Origin: Lawsonella clevelandensis
GTDB lineage: Bacteria; Actinomycetota; Actinomycetes; Mycobacteriales; Mycobacteriaceae
Direction: 5' to 3'
Assembly: GCF_001293125.1 (NCBI RefSeq)
Contig: NZ_CP009312.1
Coordinates: forward strand, 1,215,447 to 1,279,446
DNA length: 64,000 bases
The notes under the pieces were generated by a model. That model made no database searches, was not told the origin of the DNA, and saw only the letters and a program-made list of their open reading frames with translations. Positions 46,733-56,568 of the stretch are shown one piece after another. The first letter of the stretch is position 1. Each line of letters opens with the position of its first letter. Both the position numbers and the translations under genes were made by a program.

Positions 46733-47595
46733 TCCTGTTCGATGTCGTCCTGTGCTTCGGCGCGGGAGAGTTGCACAACCGAGACTACGGTGACGATAAC
46801 TGCCACGATGAGGAGCCAGTAGAGGGATGCGGGGGTGGTGAAGCGTTCTTGGAACACGATGACGCCCAAGAGCGATGACGTGAGCGGGCTGGCGACTGTC
46901 ATAGCGGGGAGCGACTGTTGGATAGCGCCCGCATTAAATGCGGCTTGTTGTAGCCAGGTACCCACGATGGCGGCAATGATGAGCAGGTAGAGCGCCGGGT
47001 GTGTGAGGACAGTGAGGATGCGGCCGGCGGAGAGGTTCATGACCACGCCTTTGGTGAGGAATGACATGTACCCATAGGTGATACCGGAGGCGAGACCGAC
47101 GAGGAGAGCGCGGTCTTTCCGCAGCCCTTTCTTCGCGAGGCGCATGAGCAGCACTACAATAATGATGCCCATGGCGAGTGATCCGACCCACAGCGCCGGG
47201 TGTGCCTTTGCGTGGGTGTTGGTAGGGCGTCCCACGACGAGCAATACGCCCACGCCGAGGGTGAGTGCGACAGCCCAGATCCAGTCCTGGAGGCGCACCC
47301 GTCGGCCGGTGAACCGTGCTGAGAGGGGGAGGGCGAAGAAAAGGGAGAGGATGGTGATGGGCTGCACCAGCAGGATGGAGGCGAAGCGGAGTGCGGCGGC
47401 TTGGAGTAGGTAGCCGACGACGCTGACGCCGGCGCCGGCCCACCATTTGGCGGAAGTGAGGGTGGCTTTGGCGCTGCCGCCACCCTCTTCGGGGAGGGGT
47501 TGTTCATCGGCAACGAGGTGGCGGATGACGGTACCAGTTGCGACCACTAGAGCTGACAGAAGTGCCAGAACAGCGGCGATAAGCTGATAGGTCAT
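46729..47595 (-). CDS. DMT-superfamily (EamA/NIPA-like) transporter
   Basis: 288 residues with about nine to ten hydrophobic helices, starting TYQLIAAVLALLSALVVATG. A short acidic/polar loop (ADEQPLPEEGGGSAK) follows helix 1. Further helices include LLVQPITILSLFFALPLSARF and FNAGAIQQSLPAMTVASPLTS. This is the drug/metabolite transporter fold in the DMT/NIPA-like group often annotated in actinobacteria. Substrate unknown. GAGG lies 4 nt before the ATG. The stop codon region overlaps the convergent CDF gene by 4 nt with no terminator between them. Confidence 0.82.
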   Translation of the reverse strand: MTYQLIAAVLALLSALVVATGTVIRHLVADEQPLPEEGGGSAKATLTSAKWWAGAGVSVVGYLLQAAALRFASILLVQPITILSLFFALPLSARFTGRRVRLQDWIWAVALTLGVGVLLVVGRPTNTHAKAHPALWVGSLAMGIIIVVLLMRLAKKGLRKDRALLVGLASGITYGYMSFLTKGVVMNLSAGRILTVLTHPALYLLIIAAIVGTWLQQAAFNAGAIQQSLPAMTVASPLTSSLLGVIVFQERFTTPASLYWLLIVAVIVTVVSVVQLSRAEAQDDIEQD

Positions 47596-47782
47596 GGGGC
47601 CTCATTCTTGTTGCCATTGGCGAGCGAGAATTTCCGAAGAAGCTCTTAGAATCGGAGAAGATAAGAGTTTTTCTCCCCTCAATACTATTGAGATCCTTCC
47701 GAGAATGCCCTTTTTTCACACAATTCTCCGTTGTGGGACACTTTCTTCCAATACAACTGCTCGCATACGAAAGGGATCGGTT

Positions 47783-48805
47783 ATGCGGCTCAAGAAGTTT
47801 ACCGCCACGATGGCGGCGTCTGTTCTTACCCTCGGGCTGGCCGCAGGAACTGCGCAGGCAGCACCACAACCCATCAAGGTTGATAGTGCGGGTGTGGTGA
47901 CGGGCAGCTACATTCAGAACCAGTACTCCAACCTGGGTCGGTATGCCACCACGTCCACTAGGACAAGCCAGCCTTGTGGGCCGGCCTACTCCGTCTACAA
48001 CTGGATCTTGAAGACCCAGCATAACAACAAGATGGACCACACCTGCTGGGGCACTTTCCCGGATGGTACTAAGAATCCTGTTGACGTGCAGTTTGTGTAC
48101 CCCAAAAACATCGCAAAAATGGGCAAGCTGCCGGTCATAATCTATACCCCTGGCGTTGCTGCTGAGCCTGGTCAGGTTATTCACAACTATAAGATGTGGG
48201 CTTCCCATGGCTACATCGTTGCCGTAGCTTACACCTACGCTAACTGGACCGGCTACACCGATGTCTTGGGTGCTGCACATCTTCTCACTGAGTCCAAGGA
48301 TGCTAAGTCTCCGCTCTTCGGTCACATTGACTCTTCCAAGGTGGTACTGACCGGACACTCCGCTGGTGGCGGTTCTACCGAGTCTGGTGCTGGCTGGCTC
48401 CTCCCCACCGTGGAGAAGCAGTTCCCCGGTCTCAAGGTTGTCGCTGCTGTGCCACTGCAGCCGGGCCCTGGCGTCTTCGTCATGGGTAAGTACGTCCAGG
48501 TGCCGACCTTCTACGTCACTGGTGAGAAGGATACCATCTGCTTCGACTCGGCTGTTCGTGCTCGTTACAAGGAAGTCACCAAGGTTCCTGCATGGATCGG
48601 AATGGTGAAGGGTGCCTATCACGGCCAGGCAATGGACCACTGGAAGTACTCTGCTTTCGCAGCTTCCGTGCTGGCCTTCGCAAACATGTATGTGAAGAAC
48701 GATCAGACTGCGCGCCAGATTTTTGTCGGCCCGAACTACTTCCTGGCCAAGGATGCTGCCTTCATGAAGGTTGACCGCAATGCCAAGGCTGCTGCACTAA
48801 AGTAG
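47783..48805 (+). CDS. Secreted alpha/beta hydrolase (esterase/lipase)
   Basis: 340 residues. Signal peptide at ~1-27 (RLKKFTATMAASVLTLGLAA, ending GTAQA). Alpha/beta-hydrolase core: VIIYTPGVAAEPG at the oxyanion strand, nucleophile Ser193 in GHSAGGG, a likely acid in FYVTGEKDTICFD and a late His in GAYHGQAMDHW. The arrangement resembles chlorophyllase/dienelactone-hydrolase or PET-hydrolase-like secreted esterases. The start at 47783 has AAAGGGA upstream; the frame is open back to 47594 but those residues are not signal-like. A hairpin follows at 48867-48904. Confidence 0.85.
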   Translation: MRLKKFTATMAASVLTLGLAAGTAQAAPQPIKVDSAGVVTGSYIQNQYSNLGRYATTSTRTSQPCGPAYSVYNWILKTQHNNKMDHTCWGTFPDGTKNPVDVQFVYPKNIAKMGKLPVIIYTPGVAAEPGQVIHNYKMWASHGYIVAVAYTYANWTGYTDVLGAAHLLTESKDAKSPLFGHIDSSKVVLTGHSAGGGSTESGAGWLLPTVEKQFPGLKVVAAVPLQPGPGVFVMGKYVQVPTFYVTGEKDTICFDSAVRARYKEVTKVPAWIGMVKGAYHGQAMDHWKYSAFAASVLAFANMYVKNDQTARQIFVGPNYFLAKDAAFMKVDRNAKAAALK

Positions 48806-48866
48806 TCCGAAATCCTACAATCTGAGTAAAGAATCCCAGCTAACAGGCGTTAGCCGGTTTCGGAGC

Positions 48867-48904
48867 TATGAGAGGGTACCCTCACGTGGGGGTGTCCTCT
48901 CATA
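48867..48904 (+). terminator. Hairpin between secreted hydrolase and ask
   Basis: TATGAGAGG (48867-48875) and CCTCTCATA (48896-48904) pair perfectly; the loop can extend the stem with ACCC/GGGT. It lies 61 nt after the hydrolase stop and 90 nt before ask. No U-tract, so it could instead be part of an ask leader. Confidence 0.5.
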
Positions 48905-48993
48905 GTGTATTTGAGGCTGCTACTAGGCAATATCGCAGGTCTACAGGTAGGATTACGCGTGAAATTGTTCACAGCACATGGAGGTATTTACCC

Positions 48994-50259
48994 GTGGCAC
49001 TCGTCGTACAGAAGTATGGCGGTTCTTCTTTGGAATCGGCCGAGCGCATCCGTCGCGTCGCGGAACGGATCGTGGCCACTAAGAAGGCCGGAAACGACGT
49101 TGTCGTTGTGTGCTCTGCAATGGGTGACACCACTGATGAACTGGTGGACCTAGCAACGTCTGTCAACCCGGCTCCTCCGGAGCGCGAAATGGATATGCTC
49201 CTCACTGCCGGTGAGCGTATGTCCAACGCTCTGGTGGCTATGGCTATTGCCTCGCTGGGTGCGGAGGCCGTTTCTATGACCGGTTCGCAGGCTGGTGTTA
49301 TCACCACTGCTAAGCATGGAAACGCACGCATTATTAACGTCACCCCGGGGCGTGTGGAAGCTGCCCTCGCGGAAGGCAAGATCGTCCTGGTCGCTGGCTT
49401 CCAAGGTGTCTCACAGGACACCAAGGACGTCACCACCCTCGGCCGTGGTGGTTCTGACACCACCGCCGTCGCCCTTGCCGTCGCCCTTAACGCAGATGTC
49501 TGCGAAATCTACTCCGACGTGGACGGCGTCTACACTGCCGACCCGCGCATCGTTCCCAACGCCCGCAAGCTGGACCAGATCTCCTTCGAAGAAATGCTGG
49601 AGATGGCCGCTGTTGGCTCCAAGATCCTGATGCTGCGTTGTGTGGAATACGCGCGCAGCGGCAACCTTCCTATTCACGTGCGTTCGTCGTACAGCAACAA
49701 GCCCGGAACCATCGTTTCCGGATCAATGGAGGATATTCCCGTGGAAGAAGCAATTCTCACCGGCGTCGCCCATGACGTGTCCGAGTCCAAGATCACCGTC
49801 GTTGGCATCCCGGATAAGCCCGGTTTCGCTGCTTCCGTGTTCCGCACCATCGCCGATGCCGAAATCGACATCGACATGGTTCTGCAGAACCTCTCTGATG
49901 TGGACAACGGTAAGACCGACATCACCTTCACCTGTTCCGGCGCCAACGCCCCCAAGGCTGTCGCCCTCCTTAACGACAAGAAGGACGAGATCGGCTTCGA
50001 CCAGGTCCTCTTCGACGACCACGTGGGAAAGGTATCCCTGGTCGGTGCCGGCATGAAGTCCCATCCGGGTGTCACCGCCACCTTCTGTGAAGCTCTCGCC
50101 GAGGCGGGTGTCAACATTGACCTCATCTCTACCTCGGAGATCCGCATCTCTGTCCTCATCGACTCCGAGGACGTTTCGGCCGCCGTGCGTGCCCTCCACG
50201 ATGCCTTCAACCTGGGCACCGATGAAGAGGCCACCGTCTATGCCGGTACCGGCCGCTAA
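48994..50259 (+). CDS. ask: Aspartokinase, alpha subunit
   Basis: 421 residues, the same length as Corynebacterium LysC. It phosphorylates aspartate, the first step to lysine, diaminopimelate, threonine and methionine. N-terminal kinase domain: [45 protein letters not shown]. The C-terminal ACT domains (~265-421: [34 protein letters not shown]) bind the feedback effectors lysine and threonine. The GTG start at 48994 follows GGAGG by 9 nt; the open frame upstream is not coding-like. An internal start at 49741 yields the beta subunit. asd follows 82 nt downstream. Confidence 0.97.
   Translation: MALVVQKYGGSSLESAERIRRVAERIVATKKAGNDVVVVCSAMGDTTDELVDLATSVNPAPPEREMDMLLTAGERMSNALVAMAIASLGAEAVSMTGSQAGVITTAKHGNARIINVTPGRVEAALAEGKIVLVAGFQGVSQDTKDVTTLGRGGSDTTAVALAVALNADVCEIYSDVDGVYTADPRIVPNARKLDQISFEEMLEMAAVGSKILMLRCVEYARSGNLPIHVRSSYSNKPGTIVSGSMEDIPVEEAILTGVAHDVSESKITVVGIPDKPGFAASVFRTIADAEIDIDMVLQNLSDVDNGKTDITFTCSGANAPKAVALLNDKKDEIGFDQVLFDDHVGKVSLVGAGMKSHPGVTATFCEALAEAGVNIDLISTSEIRISVLIDSEDVSAAVRALHDAFNLGTDEEATVYAGTGR
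49741..50259 (+). CDS. Aspartokinase beta subunit (internal in-frame start)
   Basis: GTG codon 250 of ask is preceded by GGAGG at 49728-49732 with 8-nt spacing. It opens a 172-residue product ([17 protein letters not shown]) covering just the ACT regulatory domains. In Corynebacterium glutamicum the alpha2beta2 aspartokinase uses an internal start at this position to make a 172-residue beta subunit. Matching length and ribosome-binding site support the same here. It shares its stop with ask. Confidence 0.8.
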   Translation: MEEAILTGVAHDVSESKITVVGIPDKPGFAASVFRTIADAEIDIDMVLQNLSDVDNGKTDITFTCSGANAPKAVALLNDKKDEIGFDQVLFDDHVGKVSLVGAGMKSHPGVTATFCEALAEAGVNIDLISTSEIRISVLIDSEDVSAAVRALHDAFNLGTDEEATVYAGTGR

Positions 50260-50270
50260 AAACTTCTTTC

Positions 50271-50314
50271 AGCCACTCCTCGGTTGTGAGAATAACGACC
50301 ACCGGGGAGTGGCT
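50271..50314 (+). terminator. Stem-loop between ask and asd
   Basis: AGCCACTCCTCGGT (50271-50284) and ACCGGGGAGTGGCT (50301-50314) pair over 14 positions with one G-U, 16-nt loop. It lies 11 nt after ask and 27 nt before asd and may attenuate or process the ask-asd mRNA. Confidence 0.55.
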
Positions 50315-50323
50315 TCCCTATAA

Positions 50324-51394
<1,071 letters not shown>

Positions 51395-51422
51395 TTCGCG
51401 CGTCGCTTGTAGCGTTTAACGA

Positions 51423-51465
51423 AGAGCCGGGAACCGTGCAGTATCTGCGGTTTCCGGCTCTTTTT
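51423..51465 (+). terminator. asd intrinsic terminator
   Basis: AGAGCCGGGAACCG pairs with CGGTTTCCGGCTCT (51448-51461; one G-U), followed by TTTTT ending at 51465. Confidence 0.9.
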
Positions 51466-51550
51466 GGCATTTATGGGGGTGAAGTTGCAGTGCATTTGTG
51501 AAGGAACCTATCCGGCGTTATTGGAACAACCTATATATATAAAAAAACTA

Positions 51551-51585
51551 TTGACAGTCAACAATTAATAAGGAACACTATAGAT
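51551..51585 (+). promoter_or_regulatory. Catalase promoter region with TTGAC-A-GTCAA palindrome
   Basis: An unusually AT-rich patch (TATATATATAAAAAAA at ~51531) precedes TTGACAGTCAA (51551-51561), which is both a -35-like TTGACA and a short palindrome. TATAGAT at 51579-51585 is a possible -10, though the spacing (22 nt) is long. The palindrome may be a peroxide- or metal-sensing repressor site. Confidence 0.4.
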
Positions 51586-51668
51586 ACAGAGCTTCTCAGC
51601 TCCCCTTCGTGAGACACCCTCCCCGTCTCTCACCCCGCAATCCGATTCCAGGAAGGCAAACCCTTATT

Positions 51669-53168
51669 ATGACGAACGAGGACCCGATCGAGCGCGGCCT
51701 CCGCCCCGCCCCCCACAACTCCGCCACCACCACCGCCGCCGGCGCCCCTGTCGCCTCTGACGACTTCTCCCTCCAGCAGGGTAAACAGGGCTACATCGGC
51801 CTCCACGATGTCGGCCTCATCGACAAGCTCGCCCACTTTGACCGTGAACGCACCCCCGAGCGCGTCGTCCACGCCAAAGGGTCCGGTGCCTTCGGTATCT
51901 TCGACGTCACCGAAGACGTCTCCGCCTACACGGCCGCAGACTTCCTGCAACCTGGCAAGAAGACCCCAGTGCTGGCCCGCTTCTCCACCGTCGCCGGTGA
52001 AAAGGGCGCCGCTGACACCCAGCGTGACCCCCGCGGTTTCGCCCTCAAGTTCTACACCGAAGAGGGCAACTACGACATGGTCGGCAACAACACCCCGGTG
52101 TTCTTCATCCGTGACGCCATCAAGTTCCCCGACTTCATTCACTCCCAGAAGCGCACCTCGGACACCGATCTGCAGTCCTTCCACATGCGCTGGGACTTCT
52201 GGACCCTCTCGCCCGAATCCGCCCACCAGGTGGCCTGGCTCTTCGGTGACCGCGGCCTACCCTCATCCTTCCGTGAAATGGACGGATTCTCCTCCCACAG
52301 CTACCAGTGGATCAACGCCAAGGGTGAGCGTTTCTGGGTGAAGTACCACTTCAAGACCGACCAGGGCATTGGCTACTTGTCCCAGGCAGAAGCGGACAAA
52401 CTGGCCGGCTCTGATCCCGAATACCACCGCCGCGACCTCTACCAGCACATTCAGGATGGTGACTACCCGTCTTGGACCCTCAAGATGCAGATCATGCCGG
52501 AGGCTGAAGCGGAGAATTACAAGGTCAACCCCTTCGACATCACCAAGACCTGGAGTCAGAAGGACTACCCGCTGATCCCAGTCGGCAAGCTCACCCTCAA
52601 CCAGATTCCGAAGAACTTCCACGTGCAGATCGAGCAGGCTGCCTTCAGCCCGTCCAACCTGGTGCGCGGAATTGGCTTCAGCCCCGACAAGATGCTGCTG
52701 GGCCGTGTCTTCTCCTACCCGGATACCCAGCGTCACCGTCTCGGTGCCAACTTTGAGCAACTGCCTCCGAACCGCCCCGTCGTGGACGTCAACAACTACA
52801 GCCACCAGGGTCCGGCGGCCATGGAGTTCAACGATCCCTCTGTTCCCACCTACGTGCCTAACAGTGGCAATGGGCCCACCGCACAGCCCGAACTTTCCGC
52901 GGCCGACCTGGGCCGCTGGGAGCCCCACGGTGATGAACCGTACCGCGGCTACCCGCTTGAGCACGAGGACGACGACTTCTGGAGCCAGCCACACGTTCTC
53001 GTCCGCGAGGTCATGGACGATGCTGCTCGTGAGCGCCTCGTCTCTAACGTCGTCGGCACCCTCGATGAAGTGCAGGAACCTGTTCTCTCCCGCGTGTTCG
53101 AGTACTGGAAGAACATTGACGGAGAGGTCGGAGCAGCCATCGAGAAGTCCTACAAGGACAACCACTAG
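51669..53168 (+). CDS. katA: Monofunctional heme catalase
   Basis: 499 residues, a clade-3-type small-subunit catalase that converts H2O2 to water and oxygen. Catalytic His68 in RVVHAKGSGAFG and heme-ligand Tyr350 in RVFSYPDTQRHRLG are both present, with DPRGFALKFYTEEGNYDMVG and IEQAAFSPSNLVRGIGFSPD characteristic of the family. The start at 51669 (MTNEDPIERG) follows AGGAAGG by 12 nt; the upstream open frame is not catalase-like. It is monocistronic, after an AT-rich promoter region, and convergent with the Mrp operon. Confidence 0.97.
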   Translation: MTNEDPIERGLRPAPHNSATTTAAGAPVASDDFSLQQGKQGYIGLHDVGLIDKLAHFDRERTPERVVHAKGSGAFGIFDVTEDVSAYTAADFLQPGKKTPVLARFSTVAGEKGAADTQRDPRGFALKFYTEEGNYDMVGNNTPVFFIRDAIKFPDFIHSQKRTSDTDLQSFHMRWDFWTLSPESAHQVAWLFGDRGLPSSFREMDGFSSHSYQWINAKGERFWVKYHFKTDQGIGYLSQAEADKLAGSDPEYHRRDLYQHIQDGDYPSWTLKMQIMPEAEAENYKVNPFDITKTWSQKDYPLIPVGKLTLNQIPKNFHVQIEQAAFSPSNLVRGIGFSPDKMLLGRVFSYPDTQRHRLGANFEQLPPNRPVVDVNNYSHQGPAAMEFNDPSVPTYVPNSGNGPTAQPELSAADLGRWEPHGDEPYRGYPLEHEDDDFWSQPHVLVREVMDDAARERLVSNVVGTLDEVQEPVLSRVFEYWKNIDGEVGAAIEKSYKDNH

Positions 53169-53228
53169 GAGCTAGCAGTGGGCGCGATCATCGCGTTCTA
53201 CTCACCGCAACCTACTTTCATAACAGCA

Positions 53229-53272
53229 ACTGTCCGTCCGGATACACGAACTGTGTAAACCGGGCGGGCAGT
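53229..53272. terminator. Bidirectional hairpin between catalase and mrpG
   Basis: ACTGTCCGTCCGG (53229-53241) and CCGGGCGGGCAGT (53260-53272) pair over 13 positions with two G-U; the loop holds a nested TACAC/GTGTA stem. Confidence 0.65.
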
Positions 53273-53290
53273 GTGCTATGCCAACGTGGG

Positions 53291-53803
53291 TTAACGGCGA
53301 TTCTCGTCGGCAGTATTCTCCTCAGCGCCGTCTGACTCCTCGTCGAATTCTTCGTCATATTCCTCGTACTCCTCATACTCGGAGTACTTCTCCAGATGGT
53401 GATGGTGCTTCTCCGTCTCCTCACGGCATGTCTCAGCCGCCTCGTCCCGCGTAGCGGGGGAAACATCACGCAGGTCTTCCCGCACCGTACGTGGGTCTAA
53501 ACGAACCTGGGAAAGCATCATGGCGCGGCCCAAATACATGGACCCCAACGCCGAGCCCACCGGCACAATAAAGGTGATGAGAAGAAACTCAATAAGGTGC
53601 GCCCAAGAGAAGCCGTTCATGGCCATATCCCCAATAAACAGTGCAAACGCCACCAGTGGGAAACCCACATAGATAGCTGGACTGTTCATATTTGCGCGGG
53701 TGACGGCGTCCTTGGCGCGGTTCATAGCGATACCAGTGTCCAGGAAGAACAACGCTCCAAAGATGGCGATAAGGCCCACCAGAACCTGCACAATAATGTT
53801 CAT
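53291..53803 (-). CDS. mrpG: Mrp Na+/H+ antiporter subunit G, with acidic tail
   Basis: 170 residues. The MnhG/MrpG domain (~1-105) has three membrane helices: VQVLVGLIAIFGALFFLDTGIA, NMNSPAIYVGFPLVAFALFIGD and FLLITFIVPVGSALGSMYLGR. Beyond it is an unusual ~65-residue cytosolic tail with a His run (HHHH) and a Tyr/Glu repeat (YSEYEEYEEYDEEFDEES). It is the last gene of the operon and overlaps mrpF by 4 nt. MrpG is needed for assembly of the multisubunit Na+(or Li+)/H+ antiporter. The tail may bind metal or interact with other subunits (inference). Confidence 0.92.
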   Translation of the reverse strand: MNIIVQVLVGLIAIFGALFFLDTGIAMNRAKDAVTRANMNSPAIYVGFPLVAFALFIGDMAMNGFSWAHLIEFLLITFIVPVGSALGSMYLGRAMMLSQVRLDPRTVREDLRDVSPATRDEAAETCREETEKHHHHLEKYSEYEEYEEYDEEFDEESDGAEENTADENRR

Positions 53804-54069
53804 CGGTGCCCCCTGTTAATGACGCGCGATAACGCGATGGTGGAGACGGCCCCGAAGAGTCCGCCGATGAGTAGCACATCGAACACCACTTTGGAGCTAT
53901 TGAGCACTCCAATGAAACCGACAATGCACAACATGCCATAGAAAAGCAGGTCGTTAATGGCGACGCGGCTCGCCCCATCCGGGCCCTTTATACCCCGGTA
54001 GAGGCCAAGCAGCATACCAACGATGATGATCGCAGAGGCAATCACGAGCATTATTGTCAGGATCATCAT
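53800..54069 (-). CDS. mrpF: Mrp antiporter subunit F
   Basis: 89 residues, three membrane helices (MILTIMLVIASAIIIVGML; DLLFYGMLCIVGFIGVL; VLLIGGLFGAVSTIALS) with the family's RVAINDLLFYG motif region. A small subunit of the Mrp complex that helps form the ion path with MrpG and MrpE. It overlaps mrpE and mrpG by 4 nt each. Confidence 0.93.
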   Translation of the reverse strand: MMILTIMLVIASAIIIVGMLLGLYRGIKGPDGASRVAINDLLFYGMLCIVGFIGVLNSSKVVFDVLLIGGLFGAVSTIALSRVINRGHR

Positions 54070-54704
54070 GCGGCAGTCACCTCCAGCCGGTGTGGTTCAT
54101 AGGCTTTGCCGCGGCTGGCTCGCAGCACTTTATTCATCATGGTTTCCAGTTCATCCCGTACCGTATCCAGGTCTTCGGCATAGACCGAATGCACCAGTAG
54201 GAATCCGTCATCGCCAGAGACTGCCACACCATCCAAGGTCATGGTGAGGGTGGCAGAGCCGCGGTCGATAGCCAGCACTAGCGTGCCAGGCGTCAAGGTG
54301 ATGGAGGTGGCGAACACTGTCACCTCCAAACTGTTCATGCGTTCCAAGGGAACACGCAGAATAGCGGGTGAAATTTTGGTGTTCGGGCGAAACATATCGA
54401 GTGCCATGCCGTCGGCATTAATGGCGACTTCCGCCAACAGCCAAGCACCATAGGCCAGCCAACGCCCCGCCGACGCGAAAAAGTCCACGAAGCGGCGACC
54501 GGCAGTGCGGGGCCGTTTGATGAGGTGCCAGACAGCTCGCACCAGTGTCATGGCGGCAGAGGTGAAGGAGGAACTTCTCTCTTCCCGCAGGTGAGTTTCC
54601 TCCGATTCGCGGTCGGTCAGGTCCTCGGCGTGTTCTTGTTGCTCCCACAATTCGGCTTCGGTGAGCTCGCGTGGGGGCGTGGCGTTCTGGGTCATGTCAC
54701 TCAT
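54066..54704 (-). CDS. mrpE: Mrp antiporter subunit E
   Basis: 212 residues, with a charged Glu-rich N-terminal extension (~1-70, ELTEAELWEQQEHAEDLTD). The MNHE domain follows, with short membrane segments (WLAYGAWLLAEVAINADGMA) and a cytosolic domain containing TVFATSITLTPGTLVLAIDR and HSVYAEDLDTVRDELETMM. The start at 54704 is selected because its ATG overlaps the mrpD stop as ATGA, like every other junction of this operon; an ATG at 54722 is possible. Part of the Mrp membrane complex. Confidence 0.9.
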   Translation of the reverse strand: MSDMTQNATPPRELTEAELWEQQEHAEDLTDRESEETHLREERSSSFTSAAMTLVRAVWHLIKRPRTAGRRFVDFFASAGRWLAYGAWLLAEVAINADGMALDMFRPNTKISPAILRVPLERMNSLEVTVFATSITLTPGTLVLAIDRGSATLTMTLDGVAVSGDDGFLLVHSVYAEDLDTVRDELETMMNKVLRASRGKAYEPHRLEVTAA

Positions 54705-56236
54705 ACGTGTAGCACCGCCCACATGTAATCCGAAATGTCGAGGAGGGAGAAGCCGGCCCGGGTGGTTTGATCCACCAGCCAGCCAGCCCCAAAGAAGGCC
54801 GCCAGGCTTAGCAGAAGAAGGAATGCACCGGGCAACAGTTGCTTCTTATTGATGACGAGGTCGTCCTCCACCGGCTGAAATTTCTCCGCCCCGATGGGCC
54901 GATACATGGCCATCTGTGGGCCCCAGAAGACACCCTTCCACAGGTACATCATGGAGAGTAGGGAACCGAGGGAGGAGATGATGATGACGGCGATGACGGT
55001 CCACCCCAGTGCCGCGCCGGCGGTTGCGGCGGACTGCGCAATACCCACCTTGGCCAGTACGCCGGAGAAGGGTGGGAAGCCCACCAAGCTCAACATACCG
55101 CCCGCCATAATGCCGGCGGCGAGGGGTTCGCGGCGCTGCAAACCATCGAGGCGATCGAAGCGGCCAGAACCATAGGTTTCTTCAATCGCCCCGGAGGTGA
55201 GGATAAGGGATCCCATAGTGAGCATGTGGTGGATGAGATAGAAGATGCCTGCACCCAGAGCCACTGCCCGCGCCTCAATGTCGCTGGTATTGGCAGCCAG
55301 TGCGAGGGCGATGAGGATGTAGCCCACACCGCACACCATCTGGAACGCCAGTGAGCCACGAATACGCTGTTCACCCAGCGACCCAAAACTGCCCACCAGC
55401 ATGGTAAAGCACAGCACCACCACAATGATCCACTGCCCCCGGGTATCGAAAATGAAGATGGTGGAGACGATGCGGTAAATGGCGTAGATGGCCACTTTGG
55501 TGTGCAAACCAGAGAAGAGACCCATCACCGCGGCAGAGGTGGCCGGATAGGCACGGGGGAGCCAGCCGTGCACCGGTACCACACCTGCCTTCACGCAGAG
55601 GGCAATGAGGCAGACGGTGATGGCGATTCCCACCTGCGGTTCGTTGGCGGCGGAGCCGGCCAGTACCGCAATATTGACCTCGCCGACGGCGCCGTAAATG
55701 TAGATGACACCGAGGAGGAAGACAGAGGAGGTGAGGAGGTTCACCACCACGAACATGCGGTCCACTCCGATGCGCCGCCACGTGCCGGTGATGGCGAGGA
55801 GCGCGTAGGAGGGCATGAGCATGACTTCAATCCACACGAAGAGGTTGAAGAGGTCGGCGGTGAGGATAGCGCCGTTAACACCCGCCATCAGCACCAGGGT
55901 GAGGGTGGGGAAGAAGCGGTTGTGTTCATCCTCGCCGATGGAGATAGCGAACCAGGCGGAGGCAATGATGAGGATGCCGGTGGCGGCCAGCATGAGGGCG
56001 CTGAAGGCGTCGGAGGCGAACGAGATGCCGATGCCGCGGGCGAAGCCGCCTACTTGTTCGGCAATGACAGCATGGTTGCGGTGCTGGTAGAGCAGCACGA
56101 AAGCGCCGATGACGGAGAGGCTGGGAACTGCCAGGTAGATGACGCGCCGCAGTGCTAGGGGCTGGGCAAACACCATGAGGACAGCGGTGACCAACGGAAT
56201 AGCCACCCAGAGGGGGAGGAGGGGGGCGAGGGTCAT
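54701..56236 (-). CDS. mrpD: Mrp antiporter subunit D
   Basis: 511 residues, about 14 membrane helices, homologous to the antiporter-like subunits of complex I (NuoN/NuoM). Conserved features: FVWIEVMLMPSYALLAITG, CLIALCVKAGVVPVHGWLPR with the key membrane lysine, and HMLTMGSLILTSGAIEETYG. It carries one of the two proposed proton or sodium paths of the Mrp complex. It overlaps mrpC and mrpE by 4 nt each, so the subunits are translationally coupled. Confidence 0.95.
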   Translation of the reverse strand: MTLAPLLPLWVAIPLVTAVLMVFAQPLALRRVIYLAVPSLSVIGAFVLLYQHRNHAVIAEQVGGFARGIGISFASDAFSALMLAATGILIIASAWFAISIGEDEHNRFFPTLTLVLMAGVNGAILTADLFNLFVWIEVMLMPSYALLAITGTWRRIGVDRMFVVVNLLTSSVFLLGVIYIYGAVGEVNIAVLAGSAANEPQVGIAITVCLIALCVKAGVVPVHGWLPRAYPATSAAVMGLFSGLHTKVAIYAIYRIVSTIFIFDTRGQWIIVVVLCFTMLVGSFGSLGEQRIRGSLAFQMVCGVGYILIALALAANTSDIEARAVALGAGIFYLIHHMLTMGSLILTSGAIEETYGSGRFDRLDGLQRREPLAAGIMAGGMLSLVGFPPFSGVLAKVGIAQSAATAGAALGWTVIAVIIISSLGSLLSMMYLWKGVFWGPQMAMYRPIGAEKFQPVEDDLVINKKQLLPGAFLLLLSLAAFFGAGWLVDQTTRAGFSLLDISDYMWAVLHV

Positions 56237-56568
56237 ACTTCGTCACTCTCCGTTCCCGAGTCAGGGGTGGCTTTCACATCGTCGGTGGTGCCGATAACGG
56301 CGAGGACCAGCATGAACACAGTGACCGCCATAGAGATGACGATGGCGGTGAGGACAAACGCCTGGGGGAGGGGGTCGGCGGCTGCGGCGACACTGGTTTC
56401 CTGCAGGAGGGGCACGTCGCGGCGGTCGAGTACGCCAGAAGCCAGCACGGTGAGGTTAATGCCGTGGCTGATGAGGCCGAAGCCGAGGACGATGCGCATC
56501 ATGTCGCGCTGCAGAATGAGGTATACACCTGCGGCGATGAGGACGCCAATGGTTAAGGCGAGAATCAT
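56233..56568 (-). CDS. mrpC: Mrp antiporter subunit C
   Basis: 111 residues, three membrane helices, homologous to NuoK: LTIGVLIAAGVYLILQRDMM, VLGFGLISHGINLTVLASG and VLTAIVISMAVTVFMLVLAV. A short polar tail follows. Overlaps mrpA and mrpD by 4 nt each. Confidence 0.95.
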   Translation of the reverse strand: MILALTIGVLIAAGVYLILQRDMMRIVLGFGLISHGINLTVLASGVLDRRDVPLLQETSVAAAADPLPQAFVLTAIVISMAVTVFMLVLAVIGTTDDVKATPDSGTESDEV

